DNA from: Wyeomyia smithii
Taxonomy: Eukaryota > Arthropoda > Insecta > Diptera > Culicidae
Direction: 5' to 3'
Length of the DNA stretch: 64,000 nt
Assembly: GCF_029784165.1 (NCBI RefSeq)
Contig: NC_073696.1
Coordinates: 189,952,498 to 190,016,497 of the forward strand
Part shown: piece by piece, positions 1 through 11,327 of the stretch
How the letters are laid out: each line of letters starts with the position of its first letter
Numbering within the stretch: position 1 is the stretch's first letter
Position numbers and translations under genes: made by a program
Notes under the pieces: generated by a model
What the model was told of the DNA's origin: nothing
Seen by the model: the letters and a program-made list of their open reading frames with translations, nothing else
Database searches by the model: none

Positions 1-816
1 TGGAAAGATATTCATTTAACTGTGTGTAACTCTTTTTCTGGAGTTTCAGCTTGAGTAGGGGGTGGGAGGAAGCCTGAGAATAAACTCATGTGTGAAAGTC
101 GCTTACACACTGAACGGACTGATTCTACTAAGATTCGAAGTCATGATCAATCGCACGCCGTAGTGGACTGTAACCTTGAGGCTACGAGCTCACCTTTTTG
201 TGATGTTTAGGTTAGAACTTAAAAGTTCCAAATTAATAAAACATATAGTACTCCTTGCTTTTGGAAACACTTACAATCAAACATATTTATGTTTTACGTA
301 TTTTCCGAATTGTTTGGTTGGTTACCTTCAAATTGCATCATCCAGAATGTGCATAATCAGAGAGCGCCAGGGATTTCAGATAGAAAATAAGAGTTGAAAT
401 TGTAAGCAAATCGGGGTAATTTTGACTGTATTTGTTGAAATGTTTTTAACTCGAGTTTTGCTCATTATTGTCATTGTTATTGTGTAAAAATAACACATCT
501 GGCAACACTACCGTTCCAAATTGAAATTTTTGGGTTGAAATTTGCTTTAAAATGCAATTCATATTTTTATTTCACAGTAAATCACGAATAACTCAACATC
601 AAGTTATTTTAGAGCCATGTAGTCTTCGGCAAATTTCTTCCCCATAAAATTTCCCAATTTTAATGGTATTAAGTTGGGGATAGCATTAGGTTTAATTCCC
701 ACTATTATTGATTGAATCTCAAAATGTACTTGAAAAATCTCCTTTCCAAAGGATAGAATTTTTTAGGAAAATAAATTGACGTTAATCAATCCTTTTTTAA
801 TTTTTAATTTAAGGAG
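1..816. other. AT-rich intergenic sequence, no gene seen
   Basis: Open frames are short and AT-driven. I see no splice-bounded coding stretch, RNA gene or recognisable transposon protein here. Confidence 0.5.
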
Positions 817-820
817 TGAA

Positions 821-1797
821 CTGCCCATAAAAGCATAAGAGTCCCATATGACTATTAGGCAAATTTTAGTTTATGCTGTGAATGTATCTAATTTTGTTCA
901 AATTTTCGTATGCCTTGATGAAATTTGGAAGTTTGTTCTGAAAAATAGTGGAAAAATACCAAACCTTGTCTGTCCCATATTGAAAATAAAGGCATACGAG
1001 TCCCATTCTAAAAGGATATTCAATTGTCTTTAAAAATCAATATTTTACATTTGTTATCGATTAAAAAAAATGTTCACAAAAAGTATCATTGATCTAAAAA
1101 AATGAAAACACAGTTCATGTTTGCAAGGTTCAATTAAAAATAAGCTAGAGACATTAAAGCAACATTAAAACTGATTTAATTTGATATGTCATTTCCAACA
1201 AAATCGAAAGTTAAAGTGAATTTTTTTCTGGCAACTGTTTCCAGAAATTCTTCTTAGCATCTGGGATGAGTGATCAGGAGTGTGGGCTTACGGTTTGCAT
1301 AGATTTCTTTATTGTAGACTCTATGTTGAACGAGCTTTCGTCTATTAGCTTTTGTTACATTTTAATAGATAACATGAACCAATCCATGTTGCAATCCGTT
1401 AGAACCAAATCGCTATATTGCAATTCGTATGATCCAATGAGACCATATAAAAAAATTGGAATAAAATGAACGGTTCACATAATAGACACAATGAGGAATG
1501 ATAATAAATGCCTTGGCCGTTTAGAAAGCGTAGCGACTGATATGCTTTTATTTTTTGTATATAGAGAAAAAATAAAGACAAACGAGTCTCATCATTATTT
1601 TCCAAGCCTGGAATTAATGAAAAAGTTTTTAGAACTCATAGAATTATATAATGTTCCACCTCATGAACATACAGTAGAACAAAACATAGTTATAGTTGAA
1701 TCATAATTATTTGTCTTCAATTTAAGATTAGAACTTCACTTGCAATTTTCTCAAGTGTGAGCATTTCCATATGGGACTCTTATGCTTTTATGGGCAG
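821..1797. mobile_element. DNA transposon-like element with perfect 30-bp terminal inverted repeats
   Basis: Positions 821-850 (starting CTGCCCATAAAAGCATAAGA) are the exact reverse complement of 1768-1797. TGAA directly flanks both ends (817-820 and 1798-1801) and is a candidate 4-bp target duplication. Variants of the terminal motif (gcatacgagtcccat near 990 and acaaacgagtctcat near 1578) recur inside as subterminal repeats. The longest internal frames (about 60-70 residues) resemble no transposase I know, so this looks non-autonomous. The superfamily is not assigned. A 4-bp duplication fits several groups, and TGAA could be a degenerate TTAA. Confidence 0.75.
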
Positions 1798-1867
1798 TGA
1801 ATGTAGTAATAAAGATAGAAAATTAAACTAACTGAAAATATGATTGTAGAAACTACGAAAAATATAG

Positions 1868-1945
1868 TTCAGCAGGTGAGACTCGAACCCACAACTTCCA
1901 ATCTCCGGTCAGGTGTGTTTTCGTTACACCACCGCAGACCGTTAA
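1868..1945 (-). repeat. tRNA-derived sequence, SINE head or tRNA pseudogene
   Basis: On the minus strand a B-box-like GGTTCGAGTCT (1879-1889) sits in a TpsiC-like arm whose stem GTGGG/CTCAC pairs with one wobble. A D-arm-like hairpin GTGT/ACAC lies upstream. The anticodon and acceptor stems pair poorly, so a working tRNA is unlikely. A decayed SINE head or a tRNA pseudogene fits best. No poly-A tail or target duplication is clear. Confidence 0.55.
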
Positions 1946-2652
1946 AGACGTAGTTCTAGAATCGAGTTTTGTATCGCTTATCCAATTCTCGCACTTCGTA
2001 CATTTACTCAGTAGAGACTATTATTTATAGCTGGCTATTGTTCCAACACCCTCAGTGGAAGTTGGAATGACTTCTCAGTGTGAGAGATAGAAACGTGCCA
2101 GTGAGTTGCCATCTCTACCAGCAGCAACATCGACTTGCGTCACAAACATCGGATAATCAATCCGAAACAAATTTTCCCTTATAGTTTGGGCCTAAGAAAC
2201 CTGCAAAAAATATAAAAGGATTAGGTTTCATGGAAAATTGAACAACTGGACATGTTTTTTTTAATTAACATAAGAAAAAACGATTTATTTCAAAAAAGTC
2301 ATCGAAGCCAGTTGAAAACATCATTTTCTAGAGCTGCCGCCGAACAAAAGTTTGTTCGTAACACCATTTGCTATCATGTGGAGGGTGAGCCCCCGGGATT
2401 CCAGAATTGCAGTTTTGGGACACCCTGGGCATTGATATAAAATATAAGGAAATATAAAAAAACTTAGAAACGAAAATCGCTTAAGGGGGGACCCAACTCT
2501 GGAAAAATGAAAAAATTTTGTAATTTTTTTCGGATGTTTAGAGTGAAGTGATGTGTTCGGATATTTCTAAATCTTCAAAAGTTGCCAAATTGGCGGCCAT
2601 TTTAGTAAAAAAAATAATGAAAAAATCACTATTTAAAAATTCATAAAACGTT

Positions 2653-3004
2653 TTTTTTTTATTTTCGCTTATTTTCCGTCGGTCTAGTTCCGCCACTGTT
2701 GTTGTGCCAATCACCGACGCCCGGGGAGGCGACTCCACCCAGGACCCTAACTCACGACCCGTTGATTAACGGACCGGCGCCAACGGCTTTACTTCCTCAT
2801 GCGATGGAAGGCGTGATCCCAGAGATTTTTCGCCTCAGAAAATCTCTCGGTGTCGGCTAGAATTGAATCTAGACCAGTTGGGTTGGTTGTGAGTGGATCA
2901 CGCCACCTCACAACCATCGACACCTATGTCGGCGGTGGGATTCGAACCCAGGCGTCGAGCTTGGTTGGCGGAGACGTTACCAACTACGCTAGGCCCCCGC
3001 TCTG
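2653..3004 (-). mobile_element. tRNA-related SINE, Feilai-like, with 13-bp target duplication
   Basis: Read on the minus strand the unit begins GGGGGCCTAGCGTAGTTGG. The Pol III A box TAGCGTAGTTGG (2980-2991) and B box GGTTCGAATCC (2938-2948) are perfect, and an A-rich 3' tail lies at 2653-2665. The 13-bp direct repeat TTCATAAAACGTT lies at 2640-2652 and 3005-3017, a classic target duplication from LINE-assisted insertion. Boundaries and orientation are therefore well supported. The Feilai name rests on recalled resemblance to the Aedes family and is less certain than the SINE call. Confidence 0.88.
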
Positions 3005-3017
3005 TTCATAAAACGTT

Positions 3018-3980
3018 GAAAAATTAAGGTATCAAAAATGGCGATTTAACAAGTTAGATAATCCATTTTTACAGACAAAAAAAAAATCCAGTCAAATCGG
3101 TTCAGTATATACTGAATAAACTTACCACCAGTTGGAAAAACATGGTTTCGTGAAAAATGCTGTCAACAGCGTAATATTCATTCAAATATAGTCCAAGACA
3201 TACAAAATACGTCTTCAAGCAAGCACTTCTGGCATCTGCAGCAGCTTCTAATCACAGTTGCTGTTTCATTTAATTTAATAGCTAAGTTCTTCCAAATACA
3301 TGTAATAGCCTTGAAGAAGGTTTATCGCATAAACATAATTGTGCAGTTATTGTACATACATAGTTATGAAACTGGAGTATTGTATAAATCATAATTTACG
3401 TAGTCCCACGTCTACCATGCGGTCGTGTCTTGGAAAACCCCTCTCTTATTATATCCAGGCCATCACTTTCATTTGATATCGCTACTTTAGCGTGCGCCAA
3501 AGTAGGTTTTCGCTCGTTAATGTAGAAGGACTCTCGCCTCTCACACAAGGAACAGGATAGTTAATCAACACTCACGCATCACACTGTCATTTGTTTGGAG
3601 ATGTTATTTTTGCCGTTTTTCAGTCTACTTCGTTATATCTATATTGAGAAATATTATTACAAGATTAATTGTATAAGTAATTTCCAAAATCTCCGCCTAT
3701 AAAAAAAAAAAATTTGCTTTAGAAAATAACTTACTTTGTTTCATATATTGTAAGTCGAATATTCACATTTGAGAGTTGACGTCTTTGTATATTCATAACA
3801 CAATTTTCATCACTAGAAGAATCGTTGAAAAATTTTTCTACTTCACAATTTAAAATTTTGTTTAAGGGCAAATCGCATTATGAACGTAAAAAGTAAGTCC
3901 CTGGGGACAAAACACTATTGGTATATGACAAAATATTTCCTATATTCGATATTACAAAATATTTATAATTGCATTTTTAG
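3018..3980. other. Intergenic sequence containing one dispersed repeat copy
   Basis: No gene is recognised. The segment 3470-3692 has a diverged relative at 27430-27666, listed separately. Confidence 0.45.
3470..3692 (+). repeat. Dispersed repeat, copy 1 (relative at 27430-27666)
   Basis: Blocks such as TTTTCGCTCGTTAATGTAGAA and ATATTATTACAAGATTAA with flanking sequence align collinearly with 27430-27666, with substitutions and small indels between them. No terminal inverted repeat, coding frame or Pol III box is visible, so the family is unclassified. Confidence 0.55.
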
Positions 3981-4146
3981 GCACCCCTCTATCTATATTT
4001 CAACTCCTTGACGTCGCATTATCGTCGGTGTCGGTGTCGGTTCCATACCTGATCAGCTTCCGTGTTCCAGTTTACCACCTGCCGACTTTTCACCCGATAC
4101 TGCACTACCTACTAGCGGAACACTGGGATGCACTAGCTCACGTACT

Positions 4147-4800
4147 ATGGAAGTCTCCGACCCCCTCGCCATAGTCGAGCCTTTCCTGCCTACGTTCATC
4201 AGTCATCCCGGTCCTACTCACGGCAAGTACGATTTCGTAACTTCAGTTCCCTCCGCTGATCCGTACTGCACTTTCAGTCTTCGGCAACCTGACTTCCCGC
4301 CGCCAGTGTTTGCAGAACGTAACCTTGCGGCTTATAACCATTCCCCTGCACTTCGGATTTACTACCAAAATGTTCGTGGACTTCGCACCGAAATTGACGA
4401 CTTTTTCTTGACGGCTACTGAATGTGACCACGACGTTATTGTATTGACCGAGACCTGGCTCGACGATCGTATTGACTCCGCACAACTTTTTGGCAGTTTA
4501 TTCACTGTCTATCGCTGCGACCGTACACATCATAACAGCTGCAAGTCGCGTGGTGGTGGTGTCCTGATAGCTGTATCTAAACACCTCAATAGCTGTGTTG
4601 ACCCGGCTCCAATAAGTGACACCATTGAACAGCTCTGGTTTTGAATCTCCTTGCCAACTCGCAGCATTAGTTTGGGAGTAGTCTATCCTCCTCCCGATCG
4701 TAGATCTGATATGACCGCTGTTGAAAACCATATCAACTCTATCAGCTCCGTTACCTCTCGCTTAGACCAAAATGATCGTTTCTATTTGGAGACTACAATC
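4147..4800 (+). pseudogene. Endonuclease (EEP) domain of Jockey-like ORF2, broken
   Basis: The frame 4147-4644 holds the start of an apurinic-type endonuclease/exonuclease/phosphatase domain: YYQNVRGLRTEIDDF (conserved Asn), VIVLTETWLDD (catalytic Glu) and RGGGVLIAV. In the family this domain nicks target DNA to prime reverse transcription. A TGA at 4642-4644 ends the frame; VVYPPPDRRSD continues the domain directly after it. The GDFN and SDH segments are missing because the sequence jumps to the RT linker near 4880. In-frame sequence before the first Met, rich in Pro and Ser, stays open back to about 4035. The copy is dead. Confidence 0.8.
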
Positions 4801-4884
4801 AGCTGGGCGTAATTTGAATTCAACAAAATCAGTAAGTTATACGGGAAATATAACCGCTTCCTCTACAAACAGTACACCTCTAGG

Positions 4885-6330
4885 ATGCAGGGTAACTCTA
4901 GACGGAATCCACGATTATTTTGGTCGTTCGTGAATTCTAAGCGTAAAGAAGCTGGTTTACCAGTAGATTTGTTTCTTGGTGATTGCCACGGCAGCACATT
5001 GCTTGGAAAATGTACTCTATTTGCCCGTAGTTTTCAGCATAATTTTCATGAGCATACTGCTTGCTTTAAGTGACCTTCCTAGAGATGTTATCGATTTCAA
5101 TCCGCTTGAAATAACCAGTCGTCACGTTACTGCTGCCATTTTTAAACTGAAATCATCCTTCGCTGTTGGCCCTGATGGAATTTCGTCATGCGTTCCGAAA
5201 CGATGTGTCTCTGTCCTTATTCATCCGCTATGCTTGCTGTCCAATTTATCTCTTCGACAACGCGTGTTTCCCTCCAGTTGGAAATCCTCCGTTATGTTTC
5301 CCGTGCATAAGAAAGGCGATAGACGTGATGTGAAAAACTACAAAGGCATCACATATCTCTGTGCATGATCTAAGGTAATGGAAATAATTGTAAACGACGC
5401 CCTATTCGTCAGCTGCAAACATTACATCATGTCGGATCAACATGGTTTTTACCCGAAACGTTCAATAACGACTAATTTAGCCGAATTCTTGTCGACTTTC
5501 TTGCGAAAAATAAGTAACGGTGCTCAAATAGATGCAGTATACACCGATCTAAAGGCGGCGTTCGATCGAGTAGACCACAGGATACTTTTAGCTAGAATTG
5601 GAAAACTTGGAGTTTCATCTGCTTTCGTACAATGGCTTGGTTCCTACTTGATGAATCGAACACTCTGAATGAAGATAGGAAGTGAGTTTTCTGCGCAGTT
5701 CACGAATGTCTCTGGAGTCCCGCAAGGTAGCAACCTAAGACCGCTACTCAATGATATTTCTTTGTCACTTCCGGAAGGTTGCCGTAAATTGTACGCCGAT
5801 GACGTTAAACTCTTTAAAGTCGTGAGAAATTATGCGGACTGCGTTGAGCTTCAGCAACTGGTGGATATTTTCAGCCTATGGTGTTATTTCTGTAAGCGTT
5901 CAGAAATGTAGTGTCATCTCCTTCTATCGGACAAAGAAGCCAATCTCATTTTATTATATTATGTCGGCTCAGCCTCTATCTAGAGTGACACAAATTGGAG
6001 ATCTAGGTGTTATTTGGGATACTGCGCTCTCTTCCAAACTGCACTACAACGAAATCACCGCTAAAGCTAATCGATAATTCGGATTCATGTTTAAGATAGC
6101 CAACGTGATCCGTTTTGTCTCAGATCGCTGAATTTCTCTCTAGTGCGGTCTACCTTAGAATTCTGCTCCGTTTTATGGTGTCTATTCCACAACTTCTGCA
6201 TTGCCAGAATTGAATCCGTGCAACGTAAATTTGTACGATATGCGCTAAGATTCCTCCCTTGTCGCAATCCCTCAACTCTGCCAACCTACACTGATCGCTG
6301 TCGGCTTATAGGAATGTAAACTCTTGAGCA
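4885..6330 (+). pseudogene. Reverse transcriptase domain of Jockey-like ORF2, broken
   Basis: RT motifs are spread over several frames: a linker NPRLFWSFVNSKRKE (4885 on), SSFAVGPDGISS and VMFPVHKKGDRRDVKNYKGI (4976-5368), DQHGFYPKRSITTNLAEF and VYTDLKAAFDRVDHRIL (5378-5668), then SGVPQGS and KLYADDVKLF (5669-5911). The YADD box is the metal-binding catalytic motif. In-frame stops lie at 5366-5368 (TGA) and 5666-5668 (TGA), and frame changes occur near 5070 and 5890. A further degraded thumb-like region (RVTQIGDLGVIWD) follows to about 6330. Domain order and the KKGD/NYKGI block place it in the Jockey/CR1 group; it cannot encode a working enzyme. Confidence 0.8.
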
Positions 6331-6460
6331 GAGACGATTGGTAAAATTCTTCTAAATGAAATCGATGCTCCGGCAATCCTCGACCACCTGGATATATATG
6401 CCTCCGAAAGATCTCTCAGACCAAGATCCCTGTTTAGGGTTACCATTTGGTCGCAGTTAT

Positions 6461-6831
6461 AAATCAGGACGACTTTTTCCAGCAACAAATTTGATCTAGC
6501 TATTTTTATTTTTTGAGGTATCAATATACCTAAGATACCTTAAAAATGCAACACTAGTGAACTGTTTGAAATAACCTTAACAATTGTCAAAAAACCTTTA
6601 ACGGTTTCAACGACTAAACAATTCCTCTAATCAAGATTCCACCACAGAAAAAATTCTTTCGAAATAAGTTCGTTTCTTGCCGGAATCAAGATGAAAATAC
6701 TGAACAATTTGCTACTTTTTTGAATATCCGGTATCACTCCGAAAAATCAGGACAGATGCTAAAATAAGAAAAATAAATCAGGACGCTCCAAATGGATCTC
6801 AAAATCAGGACTTGTCCTGCTAAATCAGGAC
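6461..6831 (+). repeat. Five interspersed copies of a 10-bp motif AAATCAGGAC
   Basis: The motif occurs at 6461-6470, 6744-6753, 6775-6784, 6802-6811 and 6822-6831, all on the same strand with irregular spacing. It starts inside the tail of the Jockey-like relic and continues downstream. No function is evident. Confidence 0.5.
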
Positions 6832-9024
6832 GGATAGTATCCCTATTCCTGTTGAACCTGCTTCAACGCAACGCACAATATGGTCCAGTCAGCGTTTCAT
6901 GTCGGCCAGCTTCAACACAGTAGCAGATGCGTTCGATTTTAATATAACTGGTACTGCTTTAAAAAATAGATTTCGCGTTAGGTAACTTTTTTGTGATTAT
7001 TTATTAACATTGTTCTAGTATTAGGGTTTGCATTAAGACACTCACTCTGTCAGATGAGTTTTAATAAATTATAACAAAATTATAACAATAACGAATTCGA
7101 CTAGATAAAAGCTCTGCGATGGAAAGGAAAGAATGTTCACGAAAGTGTCCTAAATTATGTAGTATAATTCAGCCTACACCACAAGAGCCCAATTCCAAAA
7201 ACGAATCATTATGTAGGTTAAACAAGGTACGTAACGGCTCTCAAGCTTCTAACTGGATTCATTCAGACGAAGAATCGTTAATAATGAACTCCTTTGTGAT
7301 GCAAAAGCAAAGCCATCGGGTTCATAATTATGGATGAGCTTGACTCTCCTGGCGATGGCGATAGAAACGATAGCAGCAAACGAACAGATTCGGGCGATGA
7401 TAATAACCATTACGAGTGAGCGGTATTTTGTTGAATTTGGAAACATCTCCAGCATGAAAAGACCCAGCCAGACCTTGCCCACTGGCGGAGTGTAGTGCAA
7501 CCACGCTTTGACATTTTGGTTTAGGCGATACAGCACAAGCTTAAACACCTTTTTCGAAGAATGGTGGTTTGTGACATATGAAGACTGTGTTTCAGTGAAT
7601 CATTCAAACATATCCCTTTTCGACCAAGCCCACACAATTGTGTAGATAAGACGGAACGTAAATCAAAATCTAAATCGAAACAATTCTTATATAAATACAC
7701 TTGTTTACTCCGTTTTTTTTTTAATTTTTTTATAACAGCTGCGATGTTGACACTAGCGTTGTGAGTCAGAAGGTTTTGTTTTAGTCACCTTCTACCTACA
7801 TAATTATGTGGGCTCGGCCGGAAAGGGATATAATATTTCCGCCTAGTTAAAAAACCTATTTTCAAATAGCGCGAGAAAAGTGTATTGAACATCCACACTG
7901 GAAGTACAAACGTTTAGACATGACTGATTGATTGAAAGTTTGCACGCAAAAAATACCTATAGCAACAAAATTATCTATCTGACAAACTTAAGGTTGTTTC
8001 TAGATTTGATGAAATAGTATTCAGTGGCAATAATTGAGTTTAAAAGTCAGAAAAATAATGACGATATGATTTGCTTTTTAACTTTCTTATCTCCATAGAT
8101 GGTCTTCTATGGTCCTTTGACAACCCGGGCTTCCCCTCAAGAAAACGTTTTTATCATCTATCGGATGTTTCAATGACCCTATCTAACTCAATAAGCTTTC
8201 TAAATTTCTTCCACGCCGTACGCCCTGTCGAGCAAGCAGTTTGTACTGTTCTTATCTGTCGCTTTCAATCGCATTCACAGGCCAACTCTTCCTACATACC
8301 TACCTACAAAAGATAAGTATAGAAATCTCTTCAATCGAATATGTTGCACTCTACTGAGCCTTCAACGATGTTTTAGAGCTCTGTACGTTTGAATACGACT
8401 TCGCTCTGAGGAGATTTATGAAACAGGAAGCGCACAAAAAGATAGGGTAGGGGAAGTTCCGGTTGCACAGATAGCGTCTTCCTTTTCAGCAGGTAAGTGC
8501 GATTTATTTGCCTAGCATTTTGCAGGTACACTTCACAATAGGTGTACCTTGTGTAACTGGATTACCGTGGCCACCCTTCATGTTTCGGCGAACGTGTTTA
8601 TTGCCAAATATTCACAGTCACGAATGAAAAAGATGTTACAGCCGTTTTCAATTTGGAATTGTCCCATTGCTCTGAACCTGGCGGTGTTTGTTAGGCTTTT
8701 ATGAAGAAGGTATTGCGATTTTTTTTTCATGGCATCGTCATAAATTCCTACATTGCCCTTTATATTCGTTGGTTTTTAAGCTATTGCGGTCGTTTCAAAA
8801 TTAATGGTGTTTGATTAGGGAATTTCAGATCTTGATCTCTTTTTAACTTAGGACAAAAGTTCTATTGGTAATTGACTGTCACCTAGCCACTTTATTACTT
8901 TTTTGTCCCATTTTATCTGCTAATTCACCGTACGAAATGAGCAGGGTGGAAGATAATAACTTTCGTGGCGATATAAATAGCTTGGAAACTATAAAATTAA
9001 ACGTCCTCATTGAGATTTATTAGA
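6832..9024. other. Intergenic sequence, no gene recognised
   Basis: Only short frames occur. A 99-codon minus-strand frame at 7249-7548 in a locally GC-richer patch has a hydrophobic segment but matches nothing I recognise and is not called. Confidence 0.4.
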
Positions 9025-9340
9025 TCTTCTAAACATATAAAAATGCATTCTTGTCTGTCTGTCTGATCCATATAGGCTCGGAAACTACTGAATCGATCAG
9101 CGTGAAATTTTGCGTATAGGAGTTTTGGGGGCCGGGAAAGCTTCCTGAGACAGTTCGAGACTCCTTTCTATTTTTGAAGGGATGGTTCTTATGCCAATGC
9201 AACACAAATTTCGCATAACTCGACAACTAATCAAGCTAATACAACGAAAATCGGCATGTTAAGGTTTTTGAGAGCAAGAAAAATTCTCAGGGTGGTGAGA
9301 CACTCCTCTCTTTTCTCAAAGGAAAGGCTCTAAAACAAAT
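9025..9340 (+). mobile_element. Helitron-like 5' head, copy A
   Basis: The segment starts TCTTCTAAACATATAAAAATG, followed by GTCTGTCTGTCTG and a conserved run (ATATAGGCTCGGAAACTACTG, then GGGGCCGGGAAAG). The same 5' module recurs at 10986 and 40910, the latter in a complete element bounded by TC and CTAG. A GC-poor segment follows, and the family's approximately 125-bp repeats reappear at 10640-10985. This is probably the left end of one element interrupted in the middle. Confidence 0.6.
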
Positions 9341-10640
9341 CGAACATAAATTTCTATGGTGATTTGGCACTTCTCCGTACTCTGGAAAAGGGGGAGGTCT
9401 CCCAGACAATTTAAACAGATATTTCAAGCGATGATGGTGATCGGCGATAACATCGGCGATTAACATTCGATCTTTTTCAGCGTGTGAGTCAACTTCGTCT
9501 CTCAGTCGGTTCTAACATTTATCGTACGATATGCCAGTCCGAGTGAACCAATACGGAGATTGGTTCGCTGAGATAATTCATTCTCTCTCAGATATGGAAT
9601 TTCCAATAGCTCTACAAACCGATGATTTACTCTTCGCATGATAGAATCCAAGTGTCAAAACAAAAGAGAAGAATCGCGAGACGATAATTATCGGAAAAGA
9701 GAAGTAATTGCGATCGCTTGAACAATTATCGCCCTTTCTTTCTGAGTCGCAAGTGTTGACATTAAAATAGGTTTTTCATCGTTTAACAAAATGTTGCTTG
9801 CTGTCGTTCTTCAGTTTTATTTGCATCGAAGGTTTGTTCACTGATGTATGTTGGGATATCGGTTTTTTTTTTTAAACAAGAAAAAACCTGCATACATTTT
9901 GGAAAAAAAATCGCAAATATAAATAGATTCGAAAAAAGTTTGTAAGCTATGCAAAAAGTAACAACAAATATTTGCCATTTGAAAAAACAAAATCAGCCAT
10001 GGACTCTGAAAATATGCATTTCATAGACAGTTCTGTAATTCTGATATCCCTGTTTTGCGCTGCCTTATAGTTGGTCTAACGCAAAAAAAATTAAAAAAAA
10101 ATTAAAAATAAATCAAAAAAATTAAAAAAAAATTAAAAAAAAAATTAAAAAAAAATAAAAAAAAATATAAAAAAAAATTAATAAATAAAAATAAATAGAA
10201 AAAGAATAAATAAAAAAAAAATAAATAAAAAAAATAAATAGAAATAAATAAAAATAAATTAAAAAAAAACGCTTGCAGTTTATTCCCTCTCTGAGTTTTT
10301 GGTCTGCGATACAATTTAACGATTATCGGGACACTCTCACTAACAAGGTTCAAACCAATGATTTTCGTTCCACGGCTCGAACGGATCGAAAGACGATAAT
10401 GAATAACCGATTGGATCAAATAAGACAATCGGAACATCGTATTAACGAGCGACGATAATCTCGCATACAGCTAACAGGCTATGAAGTTCACGGAGAATTC
10501 TTTCGGCAATTTATTTGTCACGATACAGAGAGACGATACAAAACATTGCGTATTATACGTGATTAGAATTCAATAGGATTCTCTCATGATAATTCTCTGA
10601 TACGATTTTGACCATCCTTGATTTTAAGCAGTTATTCCGG
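9341..10640. other. Unclassified insert between Helitron-like parts, rich in CGAT motifs
   Basis: It separates the copy A head from its repeat monomers. Sequences around 9430-9740 and 10360-10620 share many CGATAA/TTATCG words, suggesting a decayed inverted or duplicated element, but I cannot define ends. No coding frame is convincing. Confidence 0.35.
10081..10270. repeat. A-rich low-complexity tract
   Basis: About 190 bp consists almost only of A with interspersed T, in AAAAATTAAAAA and ATAAATAAA patterns. The minus-strand frame crossing it encodes only Phe/Leu/Tyr runs. Confidence 0.9.
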
Positions 10641-10985
10641 GAAATAGCTCAAAATGATCGGTACGATGCACAGGAGCCAAAAATCAACCCCAGACACCAT
10701 TTTTTAATTTAACATAGAAACTTTCGGTTCCTGAAAAACAGCTGAACATGAACGAACCAGAATGATGCTCAGAGGTTCAAACTTCAAAAGTGTCTCCAAG
10801 TGCCATTCTTAAATCCAAGATGGCGACTTTTGGTTTCTAAAAATTAACCGAAAGTGACTAAATACCACCCAACACGGGAATTCGTAATAATGCGATGAAG
10901 CCACAAATCGACCTCAGATACCATTTTTAATTCTAATAAGGCGAGTTCCGGTGTCTGGAAAACAGCCGAAAATGCCCAAATACCA
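10640..10985 (+). repeat. Helitron-associated ~125-bp tandem repeat monomers
   Basis: Two to three degenerate units carry the family signature (AAGATGGCGACTTTTGG, CAGCCGAAAATG, CCAAATACCA and GACCTCAGATACCATTTTT). The same unit is tandemly repeated about eight times at 41247-42250. The last monomer is cut at CCA|TC by the next Helitron-like head, which implies nested insertion. Confidence 0.65.
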
Positions 10986-11327
10986 TCTATACATATAAAA
11001 ATGCAGTTCTGTCAGTCTACCTGTCTGACCCATATAGACTGGAAAACTACTGAGCCGATCGACATGAAAATTTGTATGTAGGGGTTTTTGAGGGGCCGGA
11101 GAAGGTTCTTATGATAGTTTCACACCCCTTTCTGCTCTGGGAGAGAGGGATCCCATACAAAAGAAACACACATATCTGTATAACTCGAAATTTATTCAAG
11201 TAAATAAAACCAAATTTGGCGTGTGATGGTTCACAAGAGCCCCTCATCTTCCTAGGAAAGAGGGCTCTCTACTATGAAACACTAAGTAAAACACAAATTT
11301 ATGCGAAATTCATAAACAAATCAATTA

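Larger units (their letters stand above)
3990..6520 (+). mobile_element. Decayed Jockey-like non-LTR retrotransposon
   Basis: One element runs endonuclease then reverse transcriptase on the plus strand, with frameshifts, stops and an internal deletion near 4800-4880 joining mid-endonuclease to the pre-RT linker. The C-terminal part up to about 6500 (a SLRPRSLFR-type motif near 6410) resembles the end of insect Jockey-clade ORF2. No target duplication was found, so the ends are approximate. Confidence 0.8.

Noticed and set aside
1868..1945. Functional tRNA gene
   Set aside because: Anticodon and acceptor stems pair poorly although the B box is good; a pseudogene or SINE head is more likely.
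7249..7548. 99-codon minus-strand frame with a hydrophobic segment
   Set aside because: No recognised domain, no splice support, and length within chance for this composition.
10102..10437. 111-codon minus-strand frame rich in Phe, Leu and Tyr
   Set aside because: It is a translation of the A-rich low-complexity tract and resembles a membrane protein only through composition.
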